A stretch of DNA of 64,000 nt from Isoptericola dokdonensis DS-3. GTDB taxonomy: Bacteria; Actinomycetota; Actinomycetes; Actinomycetales; Cellulomonadaceae. This document shows positions 32,941 through 42,792 of the stretch, in pieces. The notes under the pieces are model-generated. The model saw nothing but the letters and a program-made list of their open reading frames with translations. It did no database searches and was not told the origin of the DNA. Position 1 is the stretch's first letter. The number at the start of each line of letters is the position of its first letter. The stretch spans positions 186,001 to 250,000 of the forward strand of contig NZ_CP014209.1 in the NCBI RefSeq assembly GCF_001636295.1. The letters run 5' to 3'. Made by a program: the position numbers and the translations under genes.

Positions 32941-35916
32941 GTGAGCACGCCCCACCCCGACACCGTCACGCAGCGTCCCGACGAGCCCCAGCACCGGTAC
33001 ACCCCGGCCCTCGCCCAGCAGATCGAGGAACGGTGGCAGGACCGGTGGGAGGAGCGCGGCACGTTCCACGCCGCGAATCCCGGCGGCGAGCTCACCGGCC
33101 CCGACGGCGCCACCCCGGCGGGCGACCCGTACTTCATCATGGACATGTTCCCGTACCCCTCGGGGGCGGGCCTGCACGTCGGGCACCCCCTGGGGTACAT
33201 CGCCACCGACGTCGTCGGGCGGTTCCGCATGATGTGCGGCGACAACGTGCTGCACGCCCTCGGCTACGACGCGTTCGGCCTGCCCGCCGAGCAGTACGCG
33301 GTGCAGACGGGTCAGCACCCGCGCGTCACGACCGAGGCGAACATGGAGACCATGAAGCGCCAGCTGCGCCGCATGGGCCTGGCGCACGACTCGCGGCGCT
33401 CGTTCGCCACCATCGACCCCGAGTACGTCCGCTGGACGCAGTGGATCTTCCTGCAGATCTTCGACTCCTGGTACGACGCCGACGCCGAGCGCCCCGGGGA
33501 CACCGTCGGCACCGGTCGCGGCCGCGCGCGCCGGATCTCCGAGCTGCGCGACGAGCTCGCCGCGGGCACGCGTCCCGTGCCGGGCCACGACGGCGACAAC
33601 GCCGGCGGTGCCGTGTGGGCCGCGCTGAGCGAGGCCGAGCGTCGCGACGTCGTCGACGCGCAGCGCCTGGCCTACGTCGACTCGTCCCCGGTGAACTGGT
33701 GCCCGGGGCTGGGCACCGTGCTGGCGAACGAGGAGGTCACCTCCGACGGCCGATCCGAGCGCGGCAACTTCCCCGTGTTCACGCGCAACCTGCGCCAGTG
33801 GAAGATGCGGATCACCGCGTACGCCGACCGCCTGACCGACGACCTGGCGCTCATCGACTGGCCGGACAAGGTCAAGGCGATGCAGCGCAACTGGATCGGC
33901 CGCTCCACGGGCGCGAACGTGCGGTTCGACGTGGTCGGCACGACCGATCTGGACGCCGCGGGCGCGGGCACCCAGGTCGAGGTGTTCACCACCCGGCCCG
34001 ACACCCTGTTCGGCGCGACGTTCATGGTCGTCTCCCCGGAGCACCCGCTGCTGGACGAGGTGCCCGCCGCCTGGCCGGACGGCACCCACGCCGTCTGGAC
34101 CGGTGGCTTCGACACGCCGTCCGAGGCCGTCGTCGCCTACCGCCGCGAGGCCGCCGCGAAGACCGCCGTCGAGCGGCAGGCCGACGCCGGCAAGAAGACC
34201 GGCGTGTTCACCGGCCACCTCGCGGTCAACCCGGTCAACGGCGACACGATCCCCGTGTTCACCGCCGACTACGTGCTCATGGGCTACGGCACCGGCGCGA
34301 TCATGGCGGTGCCCGGCGGCGACGAGCGCGACTTCGCGTTCGCGGAGGCGTTCGAGCTGCCCGTCGTGCACACCGTGGAGCCCGTCGGCGGCCTGCCCGA
34401 GGGCCACGAGGGCGCCTGGACGGGCGACGGCGTGGCGGTGCGTTCCGCCAACGACGAGATCTCCCTGGACGGCCTGGGCGTCGCCGAGGCCAAGGCCCGC
34501 ATCATCGCGTGGCTGGAGGCCCAGGGCACCGGCGCGGGCACGACCACCTACCGCCTCAACGACTGGCTGTTCTCCCGCCAGCGCTACTGGGGCGAGCCGT
34601 TCCCCATCCTGTGGGACGCCGACGACCGCCCGGTCGCCATCCCGGCCGACATGCTGCCCGTCGCGCTGCCCGACGTCCCGGACTACGCCCCGCGCACCTT
34701 CGAGCCGGACGACGCGGACTCCGAGCCGGAGGCCCCGCTGGGCCGCAACGACGACTGGGTCCAGGTCACGCTCGACCTGGGCGACGGACCCCGGCAGTAC
34801 CGCCGCGACACCAACACCATGCCCAACTGGGCGGGGTCGTGCTGGTACTACCTCAACTACCTGGACCCGACCGACTCGTCGGCCGCGCGCGCGTCAGGCG
34901 GCTCCGTCGTCGACCCGGGCCTGGAGCAGTACTGGATGGGGCCGCGCCACAACGCGACCTCCGGCCCGGCGGGCGGCGTCGACCTGTACGTCGGCGGTGT
35001 CGAGCACGCCGTGCTGCACCTGCTGTACGCGCGGTTCTGGCACAAGGTGCTGCACGACCTGGGCTACGTGTCGTCGCTGGAGCCGTTCGGCAAGCTGTTC
35101 AACCAGGGCTACATCCAGGCGTACGCCTTCACCGACGAGCGCGGCGCCTACGTGCCGGCCGGCGAGGTCGAGGGCGACGAGCAGTCCGGCTGGACCTACC
35201 AGGGCCGGCCCGTCAGCCGCGAGTACGGCAAGATGGGCAAGTCCCTGAAGAACGTCGTCACGCCCGACGAGATGTACGCCCAGTACGGTGCCGACACGTT
35301 CCGCGTCTACGAGATGTCGATGGGGCCGCTGGACCTGTCCCGCCCGTGGAACACGCGCGACGTCGTGGGCTCGCAGCGGTTCCTGCAGCGGCTGTGGCGC
35401 AACGTCGTCGACGAGACCACCGGCGCCGTGACGGTCACCGACGACGAGCCGGACGTCGCCACGCTGCGTGCGCTGCACCGCACGATCGCGGACGTCCGCG
35501 TCGAGATGGAGCAGATGCGCCCCAACACGGCCATCGCGAAGCTCATCACGTACAACAACCACCTGACCGGCCTGGCGTCGGTGCCGCGCGCCGCCGTGGA
35601 GCCGCTGGTGCTCATGGTCGCGCCGGTGGCGCCGCACCTCGCCGAGGAGCTGTGGGAGCGGCTGGGCCACGGCGCCTCGCTGGCCCGTGAGCCGTTCCCG
35701 GTCGCGGACGAGCAGTACCTCGTCGAGGACACCGTGACCTGCGTCGTGCAGGTCAAGGGCAAGGTCCGCGGCCGCCTGGAGGTCGCGCCGTCGATCTCCG
35801 ACGCCGACCTGGAGGCCGCGGCGCTGGCCGAGCCGAACGTGGTGCGCGCCCTCGACGGTGCGCCCGTGCGCAAGGTGATCGTGCGGGCCCCGAAGCTCGT
35901 CAACATTGTCGTCTGA
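32941..35916 (+). CDS. leuS: Leucyl-tRNA synthetase
   Basis: A 991-residue class I aminoacyl-tRNA synthetase that attaches leucine to tRNA-Leu. The HIGH motif appears as HVGHPLGY near residue 80, preceded by [12 protein letters not shown], and the KMSKS loop as GKMGKSLKN near 765. The CP1 editing domain includes [14 protein letters not shown] and [16 protein letters not shown]. An Arg-rich insertion near residues 185-235 is common in actinobacterial enzymes. TAGACT at 32928-32933 is seven bases before GTG 32941 and there is no ribosome-binding site, so the message is probably leaderless. The condensin genes start within ten to 150 bases of its stop and may be cotranscribed. Confidence 0.97.
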   Translation: MSTPHPDTVTQRPDEPQHRYTPALAQQIEERWQDRWEERGTFHAANPGGELTGPDGATPAGDPYFIMDMFPYPSGAGLHVGHPLGYIATDVVGRFRMMCGDNVLHALGYDAFGLPAEQYAVQTGQHPRVTTEANMETMKRQLRRMGLAHDSRRSFATIDPEYVRWTQWIFLQIFDSWYDADAERPGDTVGTGRGRARRISELRDELAAGTRPVPGHDGDNAGGAVWAALSEAERRDVVDAQRLAYVDSSPVNWCPGLGTVLANEEVTSDGRSERGNFPVFTRNLRQWKMRITAYADRLTDDLALIDWPDKVKAMQRNWIGRSTGANVRFDVVGTTDLDAAGAGTQVEVFTTRPDTLFGATFMVVSPEHPLLDEVPAAWPDGTHAVWTGGFDTPSEAVVAYRREAAAKTAVERQADAGKKTGVFTGHLAVNPVNGDTIPVFTADYVLMGYGTGAIMAVPGGDERDFAFAEAFELPVVHTVEPVGGLPEGHEGAWTGDGVAVRSANDEISLDGLGVAEAKARIIAWLEAQGTGAGTTTYRLNDWLFSRQRYWGEPFPILWDADDRPVAIPADMLPVALPDVPDYAPRTFEPDDADSEPEAPLGRNDDWVQVTLDLGDGPRQYRRDTNTMPNWAGSCWYYLNYLDPTDSSAARASGGSVVDPGLEQYWMGPRHNATSGPAGGVDLYVGGVEHAVLHLLYARFWHKVLHDLGYVSSLEPFGKLFNQGYIQAYAFTDERGAYVPAGEVEGDEQSGWTYQGRPVSREYGKMGKSLKNVVTPDEMYAQYGADTFRVYEMSMGPLDLSRPWNTRDVVGSQRFLQRLWRNVVDETTGAVTVTDDEPDVATLRALHRTIADVRVEMEQMRPNTAIAKLITYNNHLTGLASVPRAAVEPLVLMVAPVAPHLAEELWERLGHGASLAREPFPVADEQYLVEDTVTCVVQVKGKVRGRLEVAPSISDADLEAAALAEPNVVRALDGAPVRKVIVRAPKLVNIVV

Positions 35917-35923
35917 GCCGGAG

Positions 35924-37588
35924 GTGCAGCGGAGGCTGGGGGCCGAGCGCAGCGAGGCACGCGGCCGCAGCGGAACCGCAGGCTCGGGCGACCAGGGGGC
36001 GCCGTCATCGGGGGACTCCCGGCCTCGCCGCGCTCCCGCGCGCCTGGAGGGCGCCCTGGCACGGAGCCGGGGCGCCTTCGGGCTGCCGTCGTTGGCGCTG
36101 CTGCACCGGCGGGAGGGCCCGCTGGTGGTGGCGCTGCTGTCGGTGATCTTCGCGCCGGGCCGGGTGACGGTGCCGACGGACCAGCTGCACGTCGAGGTGG
36201 ACGACCTGCTCGTGGAGGCGCGGGCGGCGGGCCACGACGACGTGCCGGACGAGCCGGCGCGCGCGCTGTGCTCCCGCTGGGTGGCGGGGCGCTGGCTGGT
36301 GCGGTCGCTCGCCGACGACGGGACCGAGCAGTACCAGGTGAGCTCCCACGCGGCGGAGGCGCTCGCGTTCGTGGACCGGACGCAGGGCACGCGGTCGCTG
36401 GTGAGCGAGTCGCGGATCCGGACGCTGTTCGTGGCGCTGGAGGGTCTGGCGCGGGACGCGCAGCCGGACCGGGCCTCGCAGCAGGCGGCGTTGCGGGAGC
36501 GGATCGCGCACGCGCAGGACGAGATCACGCGCGCCGAGGCGGAGCTGGCGCGCCTGGAGGCCGGCGGTGACGTCGTCGAGGTCCCGGCCGAGCGACTCGT
36601 GGAGCAGTTCGACAACGTGGCGTCGTTGGTGCGCGAGCTCCCGGCGGACTTCGCGCGGGTGGCGGAGTCGGTGGCGGAGCTGCAGCGCACCATCGTGACG
36701 GGGCTGCGGCAGGACGAGCGGGCCACGGGTGACGTGCTCGCGGACTACCTGGACGCGTCGGACACCCTGATGCAGCGCACCCCGGAGGGGCGGGCGTTCT
36801 CCGGCGCGATGGAGCTGCTGCGCGACCCGCAGCTCCTCGGCGAGGTGGACGCGCGCGTGCGGTCGGTGCTGGGGCAGCCGTTCGCGGCGGCCGTCCCGGC
36901 GGACCGCCGCGAGGCGGTGCGCGCGCTGCACGGTCAGCTCCTGGCGGCGGTCGACGCCGTCCTGGACGCCCAGACGCGGGCGTCGCGCACGATCACCCAG
37001 CAGCTGCGGGTGCACAACCCGCTGCGGGACCGCGAGCTGGACGCGGCCCTGCGGGAGGCGACGGCGGCGATGGCCGACTGGTTCGAGTCGTCGTCGCGCT
37101 CGGCGCGGGTGGATCCGCTCCGCTGGTTCGAGCGTGCCCGCCTGGGCCGGTTCCGCGACCAGCTCCACGACCTGCGCCCCGAGACGCCGCCGGACGCGCT
37201 GACCTGGGCGGACCTCGACGACGACCCGTCCGGCCCGGTGCTGGACGAGCTGCTCGGCATGGGCGGCCCGCGGTACGGCGAGACGTCGGCGCACGCGGCG
37301 CGCGTGCTCGCGACGTCCGACGGCGCGAGCGTGGACGAGGTGTTCGCCACGGCACCGGCAGAGCTGCGGCGCCCGGTGGAGCTGCTCGGCTACCTGGAGC
37401 TCGCCGTGCCCGGCGCCCTCGACGACGTCCTGGCCGACCGGGACGTGCCCGCGGCCCGGCTGCGGCGCGTCACCGCGGTGCGCGCGGACGGCAGCACGCG
37501 CGACCTGGTGCTGCCGCACGTCCCGATCGCCCTGGCCGACCGCTCCGACCTCTCCGACCACGCGACACCTGAGGAGTCCGACGCATGA
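35924..37588 (+). CDS. jetA: Wadjet/Mks kleisin-like subunit JetA (DUF3375, MksF-like)
   Basis: A DUF3375 protein, the JetA/MksF kleisin-like subunit of a Wadjet-type condensin. Homology begins at about SRGAFGLPSLALLHRREGPLVVALL, continues through ARALCSRWVAGRWLVRS and EQYQVSSHAAEALAFVD, and contains long helical stretches (ALRERIAHAQDEITRAEAELARLEAGG). The start is uncertain. GTG 35924 (554 residues) follows CGGAG, but its first 45 residues are low-complexity; a CTG at 36056 behind GGAGG would give 510 residues, closer to the family norm. It overlaps jetB by ATGA and follows leuS by at most 140 bases. Confidence 0.88.
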   Translation: MQRRLGAERSEARGRSGTAGSGDQGAPSSGDSRPRRAPARLEGALARSRGAFGLPSLALLHRREGPLVVALLSVIFAPGRVTVPTDQLHVEVDDLLVEARAAGHDDVPDEPARALCSRWVAGRWLVRSLADDGTEQYQVSSHAAEALAFVDRTQGTRSLVSESRIRTLFVALEGLARDAQPDRASQQAALRERIAHAQDEITRAEAELARLEAGGDVVEVPAERLVEQFDNVASLVRELPADFARVAESVAELQRTIVTGLRQDERATGDVLADYLDASDTLMQRTPEGRAFSGAMELLRDPQLLGEVDARVRSVLGQPFAAAVPADRREAVRALHGQLLAAVDAVLDAQTRASRTITQQLRVHNPLRDRELDAALREATAAMADWFESSSRSARVDPLRWFERARLGRFRDQLHDLRPETPPDALTWADLDDDPSGPVLDELLGMGGPRYGETSAHAARVLATSDGASVDEVFATAPAELRRPVELLGYLELAVPGALDDVLADRDVPAARLRRVTAVRADGSTRDLVLPHVPIALADRSDLSDHATPEESDA

Positions 37589-38412
37589 CCGACGTCATCG
37601 AGGGGCACGACGCGGACCCCGTCGTGGGGACGCCCGCGGACGCCCCGGGCCCCGTGGACGGTCCTGCCGAGGCACCGGACCCGGCGTCGGACGCCGCGAC
37701 GCCGCAGGCCCCGGACGCGGGCTTCGTCGCGACGCACCCGATGGAGGACGACGTCGAGGCCCTGTTCGCGGGGGACACCGGCGTGCTGCCGTACCCCGCG
37801 CGGCGGGCGCTCGCGCTGGTGCTGCAGCGCCGGTACGTGTCGGCGGCGGCGCACCCGACGGAGTGGAAGGCGCTGCTGGCGCACCAGAACGTGCTGACGT
37901 CGCGCTGCCACGACCTGTTCGTCGAGCTGGTCGTGGACCGCGACTACGAGATCGCGTACAAGCGGCAGGTGCGCGAGGACGGCCTGAGCGTGCCGGTCCT
38001 GCTCAAGGACGAGCCGTACAAGCGGGTCGAGACGCTGCTCATGCTGCTGGCCCGCAACCGGTTCCGCCAGGAGCAGGGCGCCGGCGAGCGCACGGCGCAC
38101 CTGGACGCCGAGGAGCTCGTGGACTACGCGGCAGGATTCCTGGCGCAGGATGAGACGAACCTGGCGGCGCGGCGTCGGGAGATCGACAACGCGATCGCGA
38201 CGCTGGTGCGCGAGCACGTGCTCACCGAGGTGGCGGCGGGCCGCTACCGGGTGGAGCCGGTCGTGGAGATCCTGCTGCCGGTGGAGCGGCTGCGCGAGCT
38301 CACCGCGTGGCTGCGCGACGGCGGGTCGGCGGGGGCGGGCGCCCGGGACGACGGGGCCCGCGGCGAGGACGACGGCGACGCCGTGGACGAGGACGAGGAG
38401 ACCGACGCGTGA
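37585..38412 (+). CDS. jetB: Wadjet/Mks subunit JetB (DUF4194, MksE-like)
   Basis: A 275-residue DUF4194 protein, the KITE-like JetB/MksE subunit that bridges the kleisin JetA. After an Asp/Pro/Ala-rich N-terminus of about 50 residues the winged-helix family core begins (VEALFAGDTGVLPYPARRALALVLQRRYVS) and includes LVVDRDYEIAYKRQV, KRVETLLMLLARNRFRQEQ and TEVAAGRYRVEPVVEILLP. The C-terminus is an acidic Gly/Asp/Glu tail. It overlaps jetA by ATGA and jetC by GTGA, so the three subunits are translationally coupled. Confidence 0.92.
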   Translation: MTDVIEGHDADPVVGTPADAPGPVDGPAEAPDPASDAATPQAPDAGFVATHPMEDDVEALFAGDTGVLPYPARRALALVLQRRYVSAAAHPTEWKALLAHQNVLTSRCHDLFVELVVDRDYEIAYKRQVREDGLSVPVLLKDEPYKRVETLLMLLARNRFRQEQGAGERTAHLDAEELVDYAAGFLAQDETNLAARRREIDNAIATLVREHVLTEVAAGRYRVEPVVEILLPVERLRELTAWLRDGGSAGAGARDDGARGEDDGDAVDEDEETDA

Positions 38413-41400
38413 CCGTCACGACGGGTGCCACCACCGACGCCCCCCGCATGCAGCAGTCGCTGTTCGGGCTCATCCCGACGGCGTCGGACGGCCGGCAGTG
38501 GACGGCGCGCTCGATGCAGCTGGTCAACTGGGGCGGCTACGACGGGCACCACGAGGTGCGGTTCGCGGGCACGACGACGCTGCTCACGGGGGCGTCCGGG
38601 TCGGGCAAGTCGACGCTGCTGGACGCGTACATCGCCCTGATGATGAGCCACACGACCCCGTTCAACGGCGCGTCGAACGGCGCGACGAGCGGGCGGGCGC
38701 GCGGCCAGGAGCAGCGCAACGTGCTGAGCTACGTGCGCGGCAAGCTGGACGAGCAGCGCACGCCGGGGTCGGCGGCGGCGAAGGACCGCGTGCTCCGCGG
38801 GGAGTCGGCGGACACGTGGGCCGCGGTGGCGATGACGTGGTCGTCGCAGGCGGGGGAGCGGCTGACGGCGCTGCGGGCCTGGTACGTGCCGCGCGGGGTG
38901 CAGCGCTCCGACGCGGTGGTGGCGGTGCGGGCGGTCGTGGACGACGACCTCGACCTGCACGTGCTGGAGCCCCTCGCCGCGCAGCGGTTCGCGCGTCCGG
39001 GACTGACGGCGGCGGGGATCACCGCGGTGTTCGACACGGACAAGGCGTTCGCGGCGCGGCTGCACTCGGCCCTCGGGATCGGTGCGGCCGGGGACGGGGA
39101 CAAGGCGGTGCAGCTGCTCGGCCGCATCCAGGCCGGGCAGCAGATCACCACCGTCGACGCCCTCTACAAGGCGCTGGTGCTGGAGGAGCCGGAGACGATC
39201 CGCGTCGCCGAGCGTGTCGTGGAGCACTTCGACGAGCTCTCGCAGGTGCGCGACGAGATGGAGACCGCGCAGCGGCAGGTCGACGTGCTGCGGCCGATGA
39301 CGGAGCACCGGACGGCGATCGACGCCGCCGCGGCGGTGCGCCGCACCGTCGACGAGCTCGGCCTGGACGGCGGCCAGGACGGCGACGACCACCGGCCGAC
39401 GCCGTTCACCGCGTGGCGCGACCGCACCCAGCTCGACCTGCTGCGCGACGCCGAGACCCGCAACCGGACCCAGCACAAGGCGGCCGTCGAGCGGGTGGCG
39501 GTCGCCGAGGACCGCATCGGCGCCGCCGAGGGCGAGCTGGAGCAGGTGCGCGCCGACCAGCGCCGCAACGGCGGCGACGCCGTCGAGGCCGCCGAGCGGG
39601 ACGCGCACGACGCCGAGCGTCGCCTGGCGGCCGTGCGGCGGGCCCGTGCCGAGCTGGAGGGTCACCTCGCGCCGCTGGAGCGTGAGGTCGCCTCCCGCCG
39701 CGACCTGGACCGCCTGCACACCGACGCCCGCCGCTACCGCGACGACCGCGAGGCCCTCGTGGACTCCCTGTCGGAGGCCGTCGTCGAGGCCAGCGACCGG
39801 GTGCGGACCGCGGAGCGGGCCGTCGCCGACCTGGAGCGGGAGGAGGCGTCGCTGCGCGAGCGGCGCGGCAACGTGCCCCGCGAGTTGCACGAGGCGCGCG
39901 TCGCGCTGGCGGAGGCCGCCGGGACGGCGCCCGAGGACCTGCCGTTCGTCGGCGAGCTGCTCGAGGTTCGCGGCGAGTACGAGCCGTGGCGCGACGCCAT
40001 CGGGCTGGCGCTCGGCGGGTTCGCCCTCACCGTCCTGGTGGACGAGGCGCGCCTGGGCGGCTTCCGTGCCGCGATCGACCGTCTCGACCTGCGCGTCCGG
40101 GTCCGCTTCGAGGGCGTGCCGACCGGGCTGCCGCTCCACGAGGAGACCGACCGTGCGCTGCTCGGCGGGCGCCTGGAGGTCAAGGCCGGGCCGTTCGGCG
40201 GCTGGCTGGCGGACCGCCTCGCGGATCGTTTCGCCTACGTGTGCGTGGACGACGCCGCCGAGCTCGCCCGCCACGACCGGGCGCTCACGCGCTCCGGTCA
40301 GACGTCCGAGGGCCGCCGCGGCGCCCACGGCGGGCAGGGCCGCGCGTCCGTGCTCGGGTTCAGCAACCACCGCCGGCTGGCGGCGCTCGAGACCGATCTG
40401 GAGGCGGCGCGCGAGGAGCTGCGGCTCGCCGGCGACTCCCTCGGCGGAGCGCGGCTGCGCCAGCGCGGCGAGGCCGACCACTTCGTCGCGTACAGCCAGG
40501 CGCTGCGGGTCGAGTGGGACGACGTCGACGTGGCCGGGGCGCAGGCCCGCCTCGACGAGCGGCGGGGCCGCCTGGAGACGCTGGTCGCGGGCTCGGACGT
40601 GCTGCGCGCCCTCAAGGCGGACGAGGACGAGCTAAAGGCCCGGCTGGAGGAGCTGTACCGGGAGCGTGCCGGGGCGCAGAACCGGGTGACCGAGCTGGCC
40701 GCGGCGTGGGAGCAGATCACCGACCAGGTCGACCAGGTGGCCGACGCCGTCGACGCCGCGGACGACCGGGGCGTCGCCCCCACCCCGGCGCAGGAGCGCC
40801 GGCTCGCCGACCTCATGACGCAGGTGGGGTGGTCCGGCGCGGCCGTCGAGGGCGCCGGGCTGGCCGACCTCACCACCGCCGTCGCCGCCGTCGAGCGCGA
40901 GCTGCGGCACGAGCGGGACGCGGCCGAGGAGACCGAGCGCACCGCCCGGGCCGCCCTGCGGACGCTGTTCGAGCGGTTCGACGACGCCTGGCCGGACCCG
41001 AACCGGTCCACCGACCCGGACGCCGCGTTCGCCGACCACCTGCGCATCTTCGAGGAGCTGGAGTTCGCCCAGCTGTACCGGCTGCGGGACAAGTGGTCGG
41101 CGCACCTGCGGCAGATGTCCGGCGACCAGCTCACCCGGCTCAACAACGGCATCGCGCAGGCGGTCGCCGAGATCCGGGACCGCATGGAGCCGGTCAACAC
41201 GATCCTCGCGGACCTCCCGTTCCGCGACGGCGAGCACAGGCTGCGCATCACTGCCACGCCGGTCGAGGGCCAGGACGTCGCGTCGTTCCGCCGGCAGCTC
41301 CGTGAGCTCGCCACCACCCCCGCGGGCGACGTCCCGATGTCCGAGCACGAGCGGCGGTACGCCCGCACGGCGCGGCTCGTCGACCGCATCCGACCCGACA

Positions 41401-41813
41401 GTCCCGAGCGGCGACGTCTCGTCGACGTGCGCGACCACGTCCGCATCAGCGCCGAGTGCGTCGACCTCGCCGGGAACCACGTCAGCGTCTACGACCACAT
41501 CGCCGGCAAGTCCGGCGGCGAGTCGCAAGAGCTCGTCGCGTTCATCGTGGGCGCCGCGCTGCGCTACCAGCTCGGCGACGCCGGGGCGGAGCGACCCCGC
41601 TACGCGCCGGTGTTCCTCGACGAGGCGTTCATCAAGGCCGACGCCCGGTTCGCGGGGCGGGCCGTGGGCGCGTGGCGTGGGCTGGGCTTCCAGCTGATCG
41701 TCGGCGCGCCGCTGGACAAGGTCAGCGCGCTGGAGCCGCACGCCGACGTCGTCGTCCAGGTCGTCAAGGACGCCACCGGCAGGTCCCGGCCGGTCACGCT
41801 CGTGGGGGCCTGA
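38409..41813 (+). CDS. jetC: Wadjet/Mks SMC-like ATPase JetC (MksB-like)
   Basis: An 1134-residue SMC-like ATPase, the motor of the complex. The N-terminal head has Walker A TGASGSGKST with Lys67. Two long coiled-coil arms (about 290-540 and 690-960) flank a hinge region near GGFALTVLVDEARLGGFRAAIDRL. The C-terminal head carries the ABC signature KSGGESQELVAF near 1033 and Walker B APVFLDEAFIKAD with Asp1071/Glu1072. In known systems JetABC extrudes DNA loops and JetD, a TOPRIM nuclease, cuts small circular plasmids. No jetD follows: only 12 bases after this stop a secreted protein gene ends on the other strand. Confidence 0.93.
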   Translation: MTVTTGATTDAPRMQQSLFGLIPTASDGRQWTARSMQLVNWGGYDGHHEVRFAGTTTLLTGASGSGKSTLLDAYIALMMSHTTPFNGASNGATSGRARGQEQRNVLSYVRGKLDEQRTPGSAAAKDRVLRGESADTWAAVAMTWSSQAGERLTALRAWYVPRGVQRSDAVVAVRAVVDDDLDLHVLEPLAAQRFARPGLTAAGITAVFDTDKAFAARLHSALGIGAAGDGDKAVQLLGRIQAGQQITTVDALYKALVLEEPETIRVAERVVEHFDELSQVRDEMETAQRQVDVLRPMTEHRTAIDAAAAVRRTVDELGLDGGQDGDDHRPTPFTAWRDRTQLDLLRDAETRNRTQHKAAVERVAVAEDRIGAAEGELEQVRADQRRNGGDAVEAAERDAHDAERRLAAVRRARAELEGHLAPLEREVASRRDLDRLHTDARRYRDDREALVDSLSEAVVEASDRVRTAERAVADLEREEASLRERRGNVPRELHEARVALAEAAGTAPEDLPFVGELLEVRGEYEPWRDAIGLALGGFALTVLVDEARLGGFRAAIDRLDLRVRVRFEGVPTGLPLHEETDRALLGGRLEVKAGPFGGWLADRLADRFAYVCVDDAAELARHDRALTRSGQTSEGRRGAHGGQGRASVLGFSNHRRLAALETDLEAAREELRLAGDSLGGARLRQRGEADHFVAYSQALRVEWDDVDVAGAQARLDERRGRLETLVAGSDVLRALKADEDELKARLEELYRERAGAQNRVTELAAAWEQITDQVDQVADAVDAADDRGVAPTPAQERRLADLMTQVGWSGAAVEGAGLADLTTAVAAVERELRHERDAAEETERTARAALRTLFERFDDAWPDPNRSTDPDAAFADHLRIFEELEFAQLYRLRDKWSAHLRQMSGDQLTRLNNGIAQAVAEIRDRMEPVNTILADLPFRDGEHRLRITATPVEGQDVASFRRQLRELATTPAGDVPMSEHERRYARTARLVDRIRPDSPERRRLVDVRDHVRISAECVDLAGNHVSVYDHIAGKSGGESQELVAFIVGAALRYQLGDAGAERPRYAPVFLDEAFIKADARFAGRAVGAWRGLGFQLIVGAPLDKVSALEPHADVVVQVVKDATGRSRPVTLVGA

Positions 41814-41825
41814 CCGCTACCGACG

Positions 41826-42623
41826 TCAGCGGATCGGCCAGACGAAGCGGACGTGCACCGGTGCCTTCGTCACCGGCACGAAGCGGATCCGTCCCGTGCT
41901 CGCCCGGTCGGCGGGGATCGTGACCTTCCGGCTGTGCCAGCCTGTGCTCTTCGACCGGGCGTTCACGGTGCCGAGGTAGCGCTTGCCGGCGTACACCTTC
42001 ATCCGGCCGGCCGTGGGGCCTGTGCGGACGGAGACCCGGACGCCGCGGACGTCCGTCAGGGGGTGGCGGGTCCGCGTCGAGAAGCCGTCGAGACGGGTCG
42101 AGACGACGGCGAACTCGTGGGTACGCGCGCCGTCGTCGTCGATGAAGGCGCGGAACCCGTCGAAGTACATGATGGGCGTGAGCGGCGCAGTCGCGCATCG
42201 ACGCTTCGACCAGGCGCTGACGTTCCCCGCCGTGTCTCGGGCACGGACACGGAGACATATCTGGTCGCCGCCGTACACCATCGGCCTCATGCTCCGCGCG
42301 TCTGCCGAACGCCAGGTCCTGCCGACGGTCGCCCACGGTGACAAAGGCCCGAACTCTGCGGTCGTCCTCATCTGGACCTGGTACCCGGTGACCTGCCCGG
42401 CGTCGCGGGACGCTGCCCACGTGACCCGGGGATACCAGGCGTACAGGCCGGAGAAGTCGGTCGGCTTGGGATCGAGCCAGCGGTCGACGGCGACACGCGG
42501 CGCCGTGGGCGGCATGGTGTCCCGCGCCTGGGCCGGCGCCGCGACGACGCCGGACAGTGCGACCACGACCCCGAGCAGGGCAGCAGCGAGACGACGTCGG
42601 GCGGAGGTGACTGGCGTCGTCAC
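41826..42623 (-). CDS. Secreted protein with fibronectin III-like region
   Basis: A 265-residue exported protein. A signal peptide (1-34, core LAAALLGVVVALSGVVAAP, cleavage near AQA-RD) is followed by a fibronectin type III-like domain (about 36-125) with TMPPTAPRVAV, the ITYQVQMRTT-like strand VTGYQVQMRTT, and CLRVRARDTAGNVSAWS. The C-terminal half (about 130-265) is beta-rich and basic, with VRGVRVSVRTGPTAGRMKVYAGKRYLGTV resembling other actinobacterial secreted modules. No catalytic residues are evident. Its codon use is slightly less GC-biased than the neighbours. GTG 42623 follows CGGGAG. Confidence 0.75.
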   Translation of the reverse strand: MTTPVTSARRRLAAALLGVVVALSGVVAAPAQARDTMPPTAPRVAVDRWLDPKPTDFSGLYAWYPRVTWAASRDAGQVTGYQVQMRTTAEFGPLSPWATVGRTWRSADARSMRPMVYGGDQICLRVRARDTAGNVSAWSKRRCATAPLTPIMYFDGFRAFIDDDGARTHEFAVVSTRLDGFSTRTRHPLTDVRGVRVSVRTGPTAGRMKVYAGKRYLGTVNARSKSTGWHSRKVTIPADRASTGRIRFVPVTKAPVHVRFVWPIR

Positions 42624-42792
42624 AGTGACTCCCGGGGTGGCGGTGGGGGACGAAGCGGACGATACCGGCATCGGCTCCCCGCTGTCACCGGTGAGCTGCC
42701 GACGTGTCCGTCGCGCTACGACCGTGTGACCGTTCGGGGTCGGTGCGGCGGACGCGACGACAGCGGCGGGCGCGGTGAGTAGGGTCACGAGA

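Noticed and set aside
42618..42628. GTCACAGTGAC palindrome at the start of the FN3-like gene
   Set aside because: The spacing is one base rather than six, so it does not fit a Crp-type site, and it includes the start codon.
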